Below are positions 33,401 to 41,966 of a stretch of DNA of 64,000 bases, piece by piece. How positions within the stretch are numbered: the stretch's first letter is position 1; each line of letters opens with the position of its first letter. This stretch comes from Pseudogemmobacter hezensis (GTDB taxonomy: Bacteria > Pseudomonadota > Alphaproteobacteria > Rhodobacterales > Rhodobacteraceae): assembly GCF_013155295.1 (NCBI RefSeq), contig NZ_JABJXT010000003.1, forward strand, positions 124,001 through 188,000. Direction: 5' to 3'. The notes under the pieces are model-generated. The model saw only the letters and a program-made list of their open reading frames with translations, was not told the DNA's origin and did no database searches. The position numbers and the translations under genes are program-made.

Positions 33401-35922
33401 CCGTCAAATTCCGGCTTTACGCCGATCATCGCGCGGGCAGGGGTGACCAGCTTTTCCACGCGCCGCTCGACCGGGCGGCCAGAGCCTTCGGCCACGCGCA
33501 CAACCAGGGTGGCAGTCAGCGGGCGGTCGCCTGCCTCTTCGCTGATTTCTGGCAGACCGGGGTCCAGTTCGGCATTGCCTTCACTGTCGGTCTGAGTGGG
33601 GGCGTTCCCCTGCATCACGGTGCTGAAGGGCTGGTCATAGCGGCCAAAGATATAGCCAGGCCAGGCTTTCAGCCCGTTTGCGGCGCGCAGATAGATCTCG
33701 CTTTCAACCGCCATATCGGCTGCGGGCGCCCCAAAGAGGTACTTGGCCTGCAGCGAGACATTCATGATCGGATAGGCCAGCGTCAGATCCTCTTCGCCCG
33801 CATCAAGGGTGAAGTCGATCCGCTCGGGCAGGAAATCTTCCACAAGGAAGGTGGTGCGGCGCAGCGCCTGGCCTTCGGTATCGGCAAAGATCGCCAGCGA
33901 CCAGGTGCCCCGCGGCGCCGAGCCTGCGATGGGCAGCTCGAACACATAGCCGCCCGCGCCTGCATCACTCAGCAGCTGGCGCGAATGCTCGACCCCGTCA
34001 GGGCGCGACAGGATGGCGGTCAGCGGCAGGCCGGTGACGGCCTCGGCCTTCGGATCACGCGCAATCGCGGTGGCATAGACGGTCTCGCCAGCGCGGTAGG
34101 CCCCACGCTCGGTGGTCAGGAATACATCGACCGGGGGAGCGGGCTCGCGCCCCTCGACGCCACGGTCGGACAGGTCAAATTCCGGGTCGGTCAGCGACAG
34201 GAATGAGATATCGGTCTCGCCATCGCGCACCACGATCAGCGAGGGCGAAGCCCCGCCCGTGCCGCGCATCAGACCGGCGTCAAAGCGGGCATAGCCCTCG
34301 GCATCGGTGGTGGCGCGGCCAAGCGGCGAATTGGCGCGGTTCAGCAGTTCAACCGTCACCCCCTCTTTGGGCCCGGCCGTGCCCAGGCTGCGCACAAAGA
34401 CATGCAGCCCGTCGATGCCGGACATGGTGGTCAGGCCCAGGTCAGAGACCACGAACCACTGCCATGCGGGCGCGGAATCGTAGCCCTCTTTGCCCGGCAC
34501 AGCCGCACGAAGCGCGTAGATCCCGGCTTCGCGGCCTGCCAGCGCCTCTGCCATCGGCAGGCGGGTGGTGACATCCTTGTTCACCTCGATCTTCATCGAG
34601 GCGGTGCCGTTCCAGACCTTCTCGCCGATATCGCCGTCAAAGGAATATTCATCGTAATAATCGATGGGGGTGCCGAAGTAATTGTTCTGAATGGCCCGCA
34701 GCATGTTGCGGTCGGTGATGCGGAACAACTCAAGATCGAGGCTGTCGATATTGACGGTTTCCACCGGCAGCGCGGCATCGCCTGCTTTGGGCAGCACATA
34801 GCCACGCCCGGGGAAGCGTACGGCGGCGGTGCGGTCACCGACATAGGCGGTGATCTCGATATCCTTCGCCAGGGTCTGGCCGTCATTGGCGGGCAGACCC
34901 TCGCGGAAGGTCAGGCTGTAACGCTCGCCATGGGTCAGGCCGGTGACGCACAGACGGCGCGAATCTGACAGCTCGACGGCGGTGCCGCCTGCGGGCAGGC
35001 GCACGTAATCGCCGTAATCGACGCCGGTCGGCTTCAGATCATCGCTGAAGACCGCGCAGATACGGGGGCGGGCCAGATCGGATTCGACCTGATGCTCGGC
35101 GATGCGGAAGCCATATTTGCTGATCGCGTCATCCAGCATGGCCTCGGTATCGCTGCGCTCTTGCAGCGATTGCGCGAGGCGCAGCACCGGGATCATGTCG
35201 CGGCCGAGGCCCATCTGCTCCTGCACCTGGGCAAGCTGCACCAGAATCGAGTGGCGCTGCGCGGCGCTTTCGGTGCGAAGATAGGCGTTCAGCGAGGCGT
35301 AATAGGCCTGCTGCTGATACCAGGAGCGATTGTCCTGGTTGGGCAAATCCGCCGTTTCGGCGGCGCGGCGCGCATATTCGGCCCAGGTCGCGCCATCATC
35401 CAGGATCGCCAGTGCCGCGCCGGTCTGCGCGACTGACTGTTCGATATTGCCGTTGTTTTCGGATTCGCCCGCGAGGCTCAGCCATTCATCTGCGCCCAGA
35501 TTTCCGGTTGGGTAGGTGCGGCCGATATTGGTCGCAGTGTCCTGCGCGGTTCCGAAGGACGAATCATCCACGAAACCCAACTCGGCGCGGCGGGTCTTTG
35601 CCAGGGCTTCGGCCCCCGGGGCAGAGGCGACAACCCAGGCGGAAACGGCATTGGCGAAATCCTGCGGCGCATCCGGATTGGCCTTCAGAAAACAGCTGCC
35701 ATTGCGCTGATTGAAGGTCCAGGCCTCACATTGTGTATTGGTAAAGCAGGCCCGCTCACAGGCAGAGATATTGGTGTCATAGACCGAGCCGATATCGCCG
35801 CCGGGCAGATCCGAGCCGGACATAACAACCGAGCGCCGCGCGGGGATCAGCTCTTGTGACCAGGCGCTGGCAGGCATCGCCAGGGCCAGGGCCGTCACCA
35901 TGGCCGTCATCAATCTGCGCAT
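30460..35922 (-). CDS. Bacterial alpha-2-macroglobulin family protein with thioester and PAN-like domain
   Basis: 1820 residues from the ATG at 35922; the frame stays open further upstream but only this start gives a signal peptide (MRRLMTAMVTALALAMPASAWSQ). Next comes a cysteine-containing PAN/Apple-like region (SACERACFTNTQCEAWTFNQ...CFLK), then macroglobulin domains (residues about 300-1300), the thioester site GCTEQ (Cys1374 to Gln1377) and an alpha-alpha thioester domain ending in a receptor-binding-like domain. These proteins trap proteases in the periplasm and are thought to protect the wall when the outer membrane is breached. No lipobox is seen, so it is probably soluble. Coupled to pbpC. 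Confidence 0.93.
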   Translation of the reverse strand: MRRLMTAMVTALALAMPASAWSQELIPARRSVVMSGSDLPGGDIGSVYDTNISACERACFTNTQCEAWTFNQRNGSCFLKANPDAPQDFANAVSAWVVASAPGAEALAKTRRAELGFVDDSSFGTAQDTATNIGRTYPTGNLGADEWLSLAGESENNGNIEQSVAQTGAALAILDDGATWAEYARRAAETADLPNQDNRSWYQQQAYYASLNAYLRTESAAQRHSILVQLAQVQEQMGLGRDMIPVLRLAQSLQERSDTEAMLDDAISKYGFRIAEHQVESDLARPRICAVFSDDLKPTGVDYGDYVRLPAGGTAVELSDSRRLCVTGLTHGERYSLTFREGLPANDGQTLAKDIEITAYVGDRTAAVRFPGRGYVLPKAGDAALPVETVNIDSLDLELFRITDRNMLRAIQNNYFGTPIDYYDEYSFDGDIGEKVWNGTASMKIEVNKDVTTRLPMAEALAGREAGIYALRAAVPGKEGYDSAPAWQWFVVSDLGLTTMSGIDGLHVFVRSLGTAGPKEGVTVELLNRANSPLGRATTDAEGYARFDAGLMRGTGGASPSLIVVRDGETDISFLSLTDPEFDLSDRGVEGREPAPPVDVFLTTERGAYRAGETVYATAIARDPKAEAVTGLPLTAILSRPDGVEHSRQLLSDAGAGGYVFELPIAGSAPRGTWSLAIFADTEGQALRRTTFLVEDFLPERIDFTLDAGEEDLTLAYPIMNVSLQAKYLFGAPAADMAVESEIYLRAANGLKAWPGYIFGRYDQPFSTVMQGNAPTQTDSEGNAELDPGLPEISEEAGDRPLTATLVVRVAEGSGRPVERRVEKLVTPARAMIGVKPEFDGVVGRGQEARFLLQGVGADQKPAAMQVKWTLTRVENDWQWYQSYGSWYWEPVTNRTPIAEGEATLGGADPVAISAAVDWGNYELKVERIDGVTTETSTEFWAGWYAPADATATPDTLELSLDQPAYKSGDTAELRIVPRAAGTALITVLSNRLIHMEAVEVKEGENVIPLNVTDEWGAGVYVTASVLRPMDVAAGRVPSRALGLSYASVDPGKRALTTTIEVADEVDPRGPMDVAVKVEGVEPGETAYVTIAAVDEGILNLTGFKAPDPKGHFFGQRKLGIGIHDVYGRLIDGLNGAEGEVRSGGDAAAQARLQTPPPTEELVAYFTGPVTVDADGYARTTFQLPSFNGSVKVMALAWSKTGVGQADKNVLVRDPVVVTASLPRFLAPGDQSRLLLEIVHASGPSGEMKLAVASDDLTLGELPATVTLADKGKAEFSVEVIAGGVGVSDISVTLTTPDGKELVKGLKIPVQVNDPEIAKISRFDLKAGESFTFDEAVFADMVRGTGKSVMAIGPLARLNAPGLLASLDRYPYGCTEQMTSRAMPLIYFDQVARAMDLEHADNIQKRIDEAVSEILMNQGSGGGFGLWGPSSGDLWLDAYVTDFLSRARAQGYAVPDLAFRNALSNLRNRVNYAANFDAETRDGGTDLAYALMVLAREGAAAIGDLRYYADVKGDDFATPLAQAQIGAALASYGDQARADAMFRKAGARVLALPGDDPAQVLRADYGTTYRDSAAILTLAVEAGSTAINREELVNRIALRQGHLSTQEATWALMATNALIDAPDVSGVTIDGQAASGPLVRVLEDGSAPVVVKNDGQDTYLTVTTFGVPAEAEPAGGNGYAITRNYYTLDGEAVGLDGVVTGNRYVVELEVTPWDYSEGRLIIADPLPAGFEIDNPNLISGGDTAQLAWLNALGQTAHSEFRQDRFITQVDWSSRESFRVAYIVRAISPGNYHHPAASVEDMYRPDYRARTGTGRLTVSAE

Positions 35923-36133
35923 TTTTCTCACCCCGGAATTGCCTGTGATTTGTGCAGCGCAGTCTCGCATGCGGCCCGTGTTCGGGCAAGAGCCGGGACC
36001 AGCGCCGAGGGATGGGAATCCTGACCTCGGGGGCGGGGAAAGGGTGTTTTTCCGGGCGAAATTAACCTGGGCTTCACTTTGAACGGCGAAGCTGGCGCAG
36101 ATATCCGATCCGCAGCAGGAGAATCCAGCGGCA

Positions 36134-39028
36134 ATGGAACTGGCGGAAAGACTGGCTCTGGAACTGCGGGCGCGACTGGCGGCGGAAAGGCTGCTGGAAT
36201 TTCGCACCCGTGAGTTGGCCAGTGCGGAAGAGCGGCTCGCCAGACAGAATCGGGATATGATGCGCCGCGTGGCAGGGCAAAGACGGGCCGAAATCAGCCA
36301 AAGCGGCGCCGATGTCGGGCATGCAGGCACGGCGGCACGGGCGGCAGGGCGCGACCGGGGGGGGCAGGCGGGCGATTTCGATGGTGGCGATACGGGTGGC
36401 GCGGCGGCCCTTGCGGATGACGTCCTCAGCGGCCAGCCCCCCGCGACCTTTGCTGCGCAGCCAGAAGCTGCACAGTCAGCATCTGCGCAGTCTGAACCTT
36501 TGCGGGCAGCACCTTTGCGGGCAGCACCTTTACGGGCAGAGCCTGCGGAAGCTGTTGTCCCCGATGTGCCGCCGCCAGAGGCCCTGGCGCGGCAGGAACC
36601 GGCGCCCCAACCTCTGTTGCCACCAACTGACCCGCTTCCAGAAGCGGCGCGGCCCCGGATGTCCATGTCCGATAGGCCCGACGAAGGGCAATCTCAGGCG
36701 CAGACCGATGCCGAGGCTGGCCCCGACAGTGACACAAGCGGTGATTTCTGGGCCGCAGCCGATGCCCTGCACGATGGGCTGGCGCTTTTTGATCGCCAGG
36801 GGGGGCTGATTGCGGCCAATCGGGCCTTTCGCCGGGCCCTGGGCACAGACGATCATGCTATTGGCCAGCCGATCTCTGCCATCCTGGACGCTGCGGATCG
36901 CAATGGCCTGATCCGCAGCGGCGATCCCGATTTCGCGGGATGGCTGCGCGAGACAGGCGGCTCTTCGACGGCCCTGCGCTCGGATATCTTCCTGCAAGAG
37001 GGGGAGGGCGGCTGGATCCGCCTGACCTCACGCGGCATCCGCTCTGGTGAGATGATCTGCCAGATCTCTGATATTACACAACAAATGCGGATATGGGCCG
37101 CAGTTGAGGCAATTCCCGACGGCTTCGTGCTGTTCGACAGCGAGGACAGAATGGTGATCTGCAATCAAAGCTACCGCGACATTTATCAGACGTCGGCCCC
37201 CGTGATGAACCCTGGCATCTCTTTTGAGGAAATCCTGCGCTACGGCCTTTCACATGGCGAATACCCCGAGGCGCAGGGCCGCGAAGAGGCCTGGATCAGC
37301 GCCCGCCTGCAAGAGCATCGCGGCCAGGCGGCCGAGGGGGAACATCAGCTGAAAGACGGGCGCTGGCTGCGCTCGATCGACAAAGAAACGCCCGATGGCG
37401 GCCGGGTGGGTCTGCGCGTTGACATCACCCATCTGCGCGAACAGGCCGTCGCGCTTGAGGCGGCGCGACTGGCGGCGGAATCGGCCAATCGGGCGAAATC
37501 TGCCTTTCTCGCCAATATGTCGCATGAGATTCGCACGCCAATGAATGGCGTCGTGGGCATGGCCGAACTGCTTTGCGATACGATACTGTCGGATGAGCAA
37601 CGGCTTTTCGCCGAGACGATCCGCTCTTCCGGCGAGGCGCTGCTGGTCATCATTAACGACATCCTGGACTATTCCAAGATTGAGGCCGAGCGGCTGACGC
37701 TGCATCCGGTAGACTTCGATCTCGAACGCACGATCCATGAGGTCGTCATGCTCTTGCAGCCCCGCGCGGGCGAAAAGGGCATTGATCTGATGATTGATTA
37801 TGACGTGTTCCTGCCTACGCGTTTTACCGGGGATCCGGGGCGGCTGCGGCAGGTGCTGACCAATCTGATCGGAAATGCCGTCAAGTTTACCGAAAAGGGG
37901 CATGTCCTGACCCGTGTGGTGGGGATGGAGGTCGAAAACGGCTGCCATCAGCTGCATGTCACGGTTGAAGACACCGGAATAGGCATTCCGAACAGCCTGC
38001 TCGACCATGTTTTTGGTGAATTTTATCAGGTGGATGACGAGCAGAACCGAAAATTCGAAGGGACAGGCCTGGGGCTTGCGATCACGCGCCGCCTGGTCGA
38101 GCGGATGGGCGGTGCGGTCTGGGTCGACAGTGAACACGGCAAAGGCTCTGTCTTCGGGTTTCGTCTTTCGTTGCCGCTGGCCGAAGACAGTGTGCCTGCA
38201 CGCATGCCTGTTGGCATCACCTCGGCGATGGTTGTTGATGATCAGTTTATCAATCGCACGATATTGGAGCGTCAGCTGGCCCCCTGCGGGATTGAGATTT
38301 TGCTCAGCCGTTCTGGTGCTGATGCGCTGGCCGAGGTGCAAAAGGGCGCAGATCCGGATGTGGTGCTGATTGACCACGATATGCCGGGTATGGATGGGCT
38401 GGATCTGGGGCAGCGGCTGCGCGACATCGGCTATGTTCGCCCGATGGTGCTGCTATCCTCGAATATCGTGAGGCTGCGCGGGGCCGGGGCCGATCACTTC
38501 GACGCAATTTTGCAAAAGCCTGTTCTGCGGGCAGAGCTTTATCGGCAGCTGACGAACCTGACCAATCCCACGCCCGAGCAAGAGGCCACTCCCCTGCCTC
38601 CGGCTGAAAAGGCGCCGGGTCTGCGGGCGATGCGCATTCTGGCCGCCGAGGATAATCGGACGAATCAGCTGGTTTTGCAGAAAATGGTGCGGGATCTGGA
38701 TATCGATCTGCATTTCGCGGCGAATGGCCATGAGGCGGTGGCCCTTTGGCAGCAGATCCGGCCGGATCTGATCTTCATGGATATCTCGATGCCGGGCATG
38801 GACGGAAAAGAGGCGACGGCTGCGATACGGGCGCAGGAAAAGGCCGAAAACCTGCCTGCGGTGCCGATTGTCGCACTGACAGCCCATGCGATGCAGGGGG
38901 ATGAAACGGGGATCCTGGCGGCCGGTATGGACCGTTTCATGACCAAGCCGCTGCGGAAATCCGAAATCTGTGAGGTGGTGCGTGAGATGAAACCAGAGGA
39001 TTGCCGTGCCCCTGATGGCACCAGCTAG
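36134..39028 (+). CDS. Hybrid sensor histidine kinase with two PAS and two receiver domains
   Basis: 964 residues. The N-terminus is a coiled-coil-like helix (residues 1-55) and a low-complexity Ala/Pro/Glu linker containing tandem AAPLR repeats (about 120-135). Then come two PAS domains (about 200-440), HisKA with His464 in NMSHEIRTPMNG, a HATPase with NLIGNAVKFTE, DTGIGIP and GTGLGLAI, a receiver with Asp749 (IDHDMPGMDG) and a second receiver with Asp883 (IFMDISMPGMDG). No transmembrane helix is visible, so it should be cytoplasmic. Signal and output are unknown; no partner response regulator lies nearby. It is divergent from the macroglobulin gene. Confidence 0.92.
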   Translation: MELAERLALELRARLAAERLLEFRTRELASAEERLARQNRDMMRRVAGQRRAEISQSGADVGHAGTAARAAGRDRGGQAGDFDGGDTGGAAALADDVLSGQPPATFAAQPEAAQSASAQSEPLRAAPLRAAPLRAEPAEAVVPDVPPPEALARQEPAPQPLLPPTDPLPEAARPRMSMSDRPDEGQSQAQTDAEAGPDSDTSGDFWAAADALHDGLALFDRQGGLIAANRAFRRALGTDDHAIGQPISAILDAADRNGLIRSGDPDFAGWLRETGGSSTALRSDIFLQEGEGGWIRLTSRGIRSGEMICQISDITQQMRIWAAVEAIPDGFVLFDSEDRMVICNQSYRDIYQTSAPVMNPGISFEEILRYGLSHGEYPEAQGREEAWISARLQEHRGQAAEGEHQLKDGRWLRSIDKETPDGGRVGLRVDITHLREQAVALEAARLAAESANRAKSAFLANMSHEIRTPMNGVVGMAELLCDTILSDEQRLFAETIRSSGEALLVIINDILDYSKIEAERLTLHPVDFDLERTIHEVVMLLQPRAGEKGIDLMIDYDVFLPTRFTGDPGRLRQVLTNLIGNAVKFTEKGHVLTRVVGMEVENGCHQLHVTVEDTGIGIPNSLLDHVFGEFYQVDDEQNRKFEGTGLGLAITRRLVERMGGAVWVDSEHGKGSVFGFRLSLPLAEDSVPARMPVGITSAMVVDDQFINRTILERQLAPCGIEILLSRSGADALAEVQKGADPDVVLIDHDMPGMDGLDLGQRLRDIGYVRPMVLLSSNIVRLRGAGADHFDAILQKPVLRAELYRQLTNLTNPTPEQEATPLPPAEKAPGLRAMRILAAEDNRTNQLVLQKMVRDLDIDLHFAANGHEAVALWQQIRPDLIFMDISMPGMDGKEATAAIRAQEKAENLPAVPIVALTAHAMQGDETGILAAGMDRFMTKPLRKSEICEVVREMKPEDCRAPDGTS

Positions 39029-39175
39029 ACTGGTTCTTTTCGCCTGCTGCCGACCTGGGGCGCACCGCAGGCAGCCGGTGCCCGGTCTGGCGATCGCGGC
39101 AGGCTTTGTTCGGGGCGCTGGGCGTTCTTAAAAATTGTTCAGGGATTGTTAACCTTGCTTTGCAAGGCTGCTTTC

Positions 39176-39568
39176 ATGACACTCTGGATAACGCTTCCCA
39201 TTCTTACCCTGTTGATCTCCGGCTGTGGTGCCCAGCCGGCCCCTCATATGTTTGGGGCCGAACGATTTGAGGCGCAGCGGGACGGGCGCAATTATGTCGT
39301 GTTCCTGAAAGGCACGCGGGTCGAGGTGATCCGCCTGGGCTTTGCCGGCCCGGGCGAGCATCAGAAGATCCGGGCCACCATGATTGACCTGATCCCTGAA
39401 CTTACGGGCTGCCGCTTGCGTGAAAGCTCATTGCAAGGGGATTCCGGCGAGATGCGCGGGCTTGTCAGCTGCCCGCGATCAGTCCCGGTCTTTGGTGATC
39501 CGGTCGGAGCCGCTTCCGTCGGGGGGGCCTTTGGGGCGCACGATGTAGAACATGTAAGCGGCATATAG
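39176..39568 (+). CDS. Small putative lipoprotein
   Basis: 130 residues from the ATG at 39176. The N-terminus MTLWITLPILTLLISGCGAQ carries a lipobox (LISGC) with a hydrophobic signal segment. The body (FEAQRDGRNYVVFLKGTRVEVIRLGFAGPGEHQKIRATMIDLI...GCRLRES) matches no family I know, but looks like a small Rhodobacteraceae envelope protein. The last 90 bp overlap the 3' end of a convergent membrane-protein gene, so the exact C-terminus is less certain. Confidence 0.65.
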   Translation: MTLWITLPILTLLISGCGAQPAPHMFGAERFEAQRDGRNYVVFLKGTRVEVIRLGFAGPGEHQKIRATMIDLIPELTGCRLRESSLQGDSGEMRGLVSCPRSVPVFGDPVGAASVGGAFGAHDVEHVSGI

Positions 39569-39712
39569 GCCCGCAGCCAAAAAGGCCGCCCCGAACAGCG
39601 GGCTGCCAAAGACAAAGAACTCCAGCCCGGACCACAGGATCGGCAGGACTGAGGTCAGCAGCCGCGCGATGGGGCGATCAAACATCGGATGAAAGGGGTC
39701 AAGAAACTGCAT
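39479..39712 (-). CDS. Small inner-membrane protein
   Basis: 77 residues from the ATG at 39712 (MQFLDPFHPMFDRPIARLL), with two hydrophobic stretches (LLTSVLPILWSGLEFFVFG and PLFGAAFLAAGLYAAYMFYIV) and a charged C-terminal tail. It resembles a small uncharacterised membrane protein conserved in Rhodobacteraceae. It overlaps the convergent lipoprotein gene by 90 bp at its 3' end. Function unknown. Confidence 0.65.
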   Translation of the reverse strand: MQFLDPFHPMFDRPIARLLTSVLPILWSGLEFFVFGSPLFGAAFLAAGLYAAYMFYIVRPKGPPDGSGSDRITKDRD

Positions 39713-39833
39713 GGCCGGGGTCCCGATTGCTGTGCAAGGCATACCGCCAGCATTGCGGCCCGGCAGCAATGGCAGTTGTCCGATCTGCCTCGGCCATAGT
39801 CAACCCGGCAGCACCAGGGGCGCCTTGCCATAA

Positions 39834-39875
39834 AAGGATCCCCTGCACCGCCGGGATTTAGCCGCGGTGCAGGGG
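39834..39875 (-). terminator. Intrinsic terminator after prs
   Basis: On the minus strand a 12-bp stem, CCCCTGCACCGC (39875-39864) with GCGGTGCAGGGG (39851-39840), and a 12-nt loop is followed by ATCCTTTTATGG. It begins just past the prs stop. Confidence 0.85.
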
Positions 39876-39885
39876 GGGGGCAGCA

Positions 39886-40905
39886 TCAGCCGCGCGGATA
39901 GAGGCCTTCGTAGATCGGGATCAGGGTTTCGGTTTCAAACAGCGATGAAACCGACATGCCGCCCCAGATGTTAAGAACCGCCTGCGCAAACATCGGCGCG
40001 GTCGGCACGATGCGGATATTGCTGCAGTTTTGCACAGCCGCAGTCGGCGCGATGGAATCGGTGATCACCAGCGATTTCATCACCGATTTCGTCACGCGCT
40101 CGACCGCCGGGCCAGAGAGAACACCGTGGGTGATATAGGCGTGAACCTCGGTCGCGCCCGCCTCGATCAGGGTCTCGGCGGCTTTGCACAGGGTGCCTGC
40201 GGTGTCGCAGATGTCGTCAACGATGATGCATTTCTTGCCGGTGACATTGCCGATCACGGTCATTTCAGCGACCTCGCCAGCCTTCTCGCGGCGTTTGTCG
40301 ACGATAGCCAGCGGCGCATTGATGCGTTTTGCGATCTCACGGGCGCGGGCAACACCGCCCACGTCGGGCGAGATGATCATCACATCATCCAGCTGGCCTT
40401 TGAAATGGTGCTCGATATCCAGGGCAAAGACCGGGCTGGCATAGAGGTTGTCGACGGGAATGTCGAAAAAGCCCTGGATCTGCGCGGCATGCAGATCAAG
40501 CGTCAGCACGCGGTCAACGCCTGCGGTCTGGATCAGGTTGGCGACCAGCTTGGCCGAGATCGGCGTGCGGGCCTTGGTGCGGCGGTCCTGGCGGGCATAG
40601 CCGAAATAGGGGATCACTGCGGTGATGCGGGCCGCCGAAGAGCGGCGCAGCGCGTCAACCATGATCAGCAGTTCCATCAGGTTGTCATTCGCGGGATTCG
40701 AGGTCGGCTGGATGACATACATGTCCTCGCCGCGCACATTGTCGAAGACCTCGACAAAGATTTCCTGATCGTTGAAGCGCTCAACCCGGGCGTCGACCAG
40801 GCTGATCGACATGCCGCGATGCATGGACATGCGACGGGCGATGGATTTGGCAAGGGGGAAGTTGGCATTGCCGGAGATAAGCTTCGGCTCGTTGATGGCG
40901 GCCAT
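39886..40905 (-). CDS. prs: Ribose-phosphate pyrophosphokinase
   Basis: A 339-residue PRPP synthase supplying purine, pyrimidine, histidine and NAD synthesis. [54 protein letters not shown], the [11 protein letters not shown] loop, [21 protein letters not shown] and the PRPP-binding [11 protein letters not shown] are all present. The ATG at 40905 is selected over upstream in-frame codons for family fit. It ends at a strong terminator. Confidence 0.96.
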   Translation of the reverse strand: MAAINEPKLISGNANFPLAKSIARRMSMHRGMSISLVDARVERFNDQEIFVEVFDNVRGEDMYVIQPTSNPANDNLMELLIMVDALRRSSAARITAVIPYFGYARQDRRTKARTPISAKLVANLIQTAGVDRVLTLDLHAAQIQGFFDIPVDNLYASPVFALDIEHHFKGQLDDVMIISPDVGGVARAREIAKRINAPLAIVDKRREKAGEVAEMTVIGNVTGKKCIIVDDICDTAGTLCKAAETLIEAGATEVHAYITHGVLSGPAVERVTKSVMKSLVITDSIAPTAAVQNCSNIRIVPTAPMFAQAVLNIWGGMSVSSLFETETLIPIYEGLYPRG

Positions 40906-41118
40906 GGTCTGGGGCTCCGTGTGGGCAGCGGAATTGAATGCGCGCGGGATAGCACCCTGGCCCGGGCGGCGCAAAGGGGCGAAAGGCGCAATCCGGGCCC
41001 TGACTGGCCATGAGGCGCGGAAAGTGTCAGATTGAGGCGCTTCGCAGCCGCAGCATGGCGAAACAGACACAGGATTGAGGCCTTGATCAAAGAAAAAACG
41101 CCCATCGGGCGCGGGTCC

Positions 41119-41958
41119 ATGGGGCCTGCGGTGTCACAAAAGAGAATCGCTGGCCATCTGACCGGGCTGCGACAGCTGGCCGATGGGGCGCGCCCGGCGC
41201 TTGCGCTGCATTGCAGCCTGGCGCATGGCGGGGCCTGGGGGCCGCTTGCGCAGGCCTTGCAGGCTGCTGGCTGGGCGGAGTCGCGCCTGATTGCCCCCGA
41301 TCTGCCGGGGCATGGGGCCAGCGACCCGCCTGGGGATCAGGATCTTCATGCGCTCAGCACCCGGATTGCGGTGGCGCTGGCCGAAGAGGCGGGTGGCCCG
41401 GTCGATCTGATCGGCCATAGCTTTGGCGGCACGCTGGCGCTGCGTCTGACGCTGGAACGCCCTGATCTTGTGCGCAGCCTGACCCTGGTCGAGCCTGTTA
41501 TCTTTGCCGCTGCCCGCGAAACCGCAGGTGGCGAGGCGCTTTATGAACAGACCCGTGCCTCACAAGAGCATGTGGCGCAGGTTCTGGCGCAGGATCCTGC
41601 CAGCGCGGCGGCGCAGTTTCATGCGATCTGGGGCGGCGGCGTGCCCTTTGCGGCCCTGTCGCAGCGCCAGCAGGACAATCTCAGCTCGCATATGTATCTG
41701 GTCACCACTTTGTCGGCGATTTTGCTGGATGATGCGGCGGGGCTGCTGCGGCCCGGGCGGCTTGAGGGGATCGGGGTTCCGGTCTTGCTGGCGGCGGGCG
41801 GTGCCAGCCCGGCGGTGATCCAGGCGATCCATCAGGCGCTTGCCGCGCGGATCCCGGATGTGCAGGCGATCACCGTGCCCGGGGCTGCGCATATGCTGCC
41901 GATCACCCATCCGCAGCCGCTGGCTGAGGCGATGGCGTCCCTGCTGTCGCGCAGCTGA
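41119..41958 (+). CDS. Alpha/beta hydrolase
   Basis: 279 residues from the ATG at 41119; near-cognate starts upstream in the same frame (41083, 41032) cannot be excluded, as no clear ribosome binding site is seen. The fold is typical: [28 protein letters not shown], the nucleophile elbow GHSFGG, LTLVEPV, and a late catalytic His in [12 protein letters not shown]. Substrate is not predictable. Its stop lies 8 bp from the convergent aldolase gene. Confidence 0.82.
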   Translation: MGPAVSQKRIAGHLTGLRQLADGARPALALHCSLAHGGAWGPLAQALQAAGWAESRLIAPDLPGHGASDPPGDQDLHALSTRIAVALAEEAGGPVDLIGHSFGGTLALRLTLERPDLVRSLTLVEPVIFAAARETAGGEALYEQTRASQEHVAQVLAQDPASAAAQFHAIWGGGVPFAALSQRQQDNLSSHMYLVTTLSAILLDDAAGLLRPGRLEGIGVPVLLAAGGASPAVIQAIHQALAARIPDVQAITVPGAAHMLPITHPQPLAEAMASLLSRS

Positions 41959-41966
41959 AGGGGCGG

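Noticed and set aside
35923-36666. 248-codon N-terminal extension of the macroglobulin
   Set aside because: It would place the clear signal peptide inside the protein, and it overlaps the divergent histidine kinase gene.
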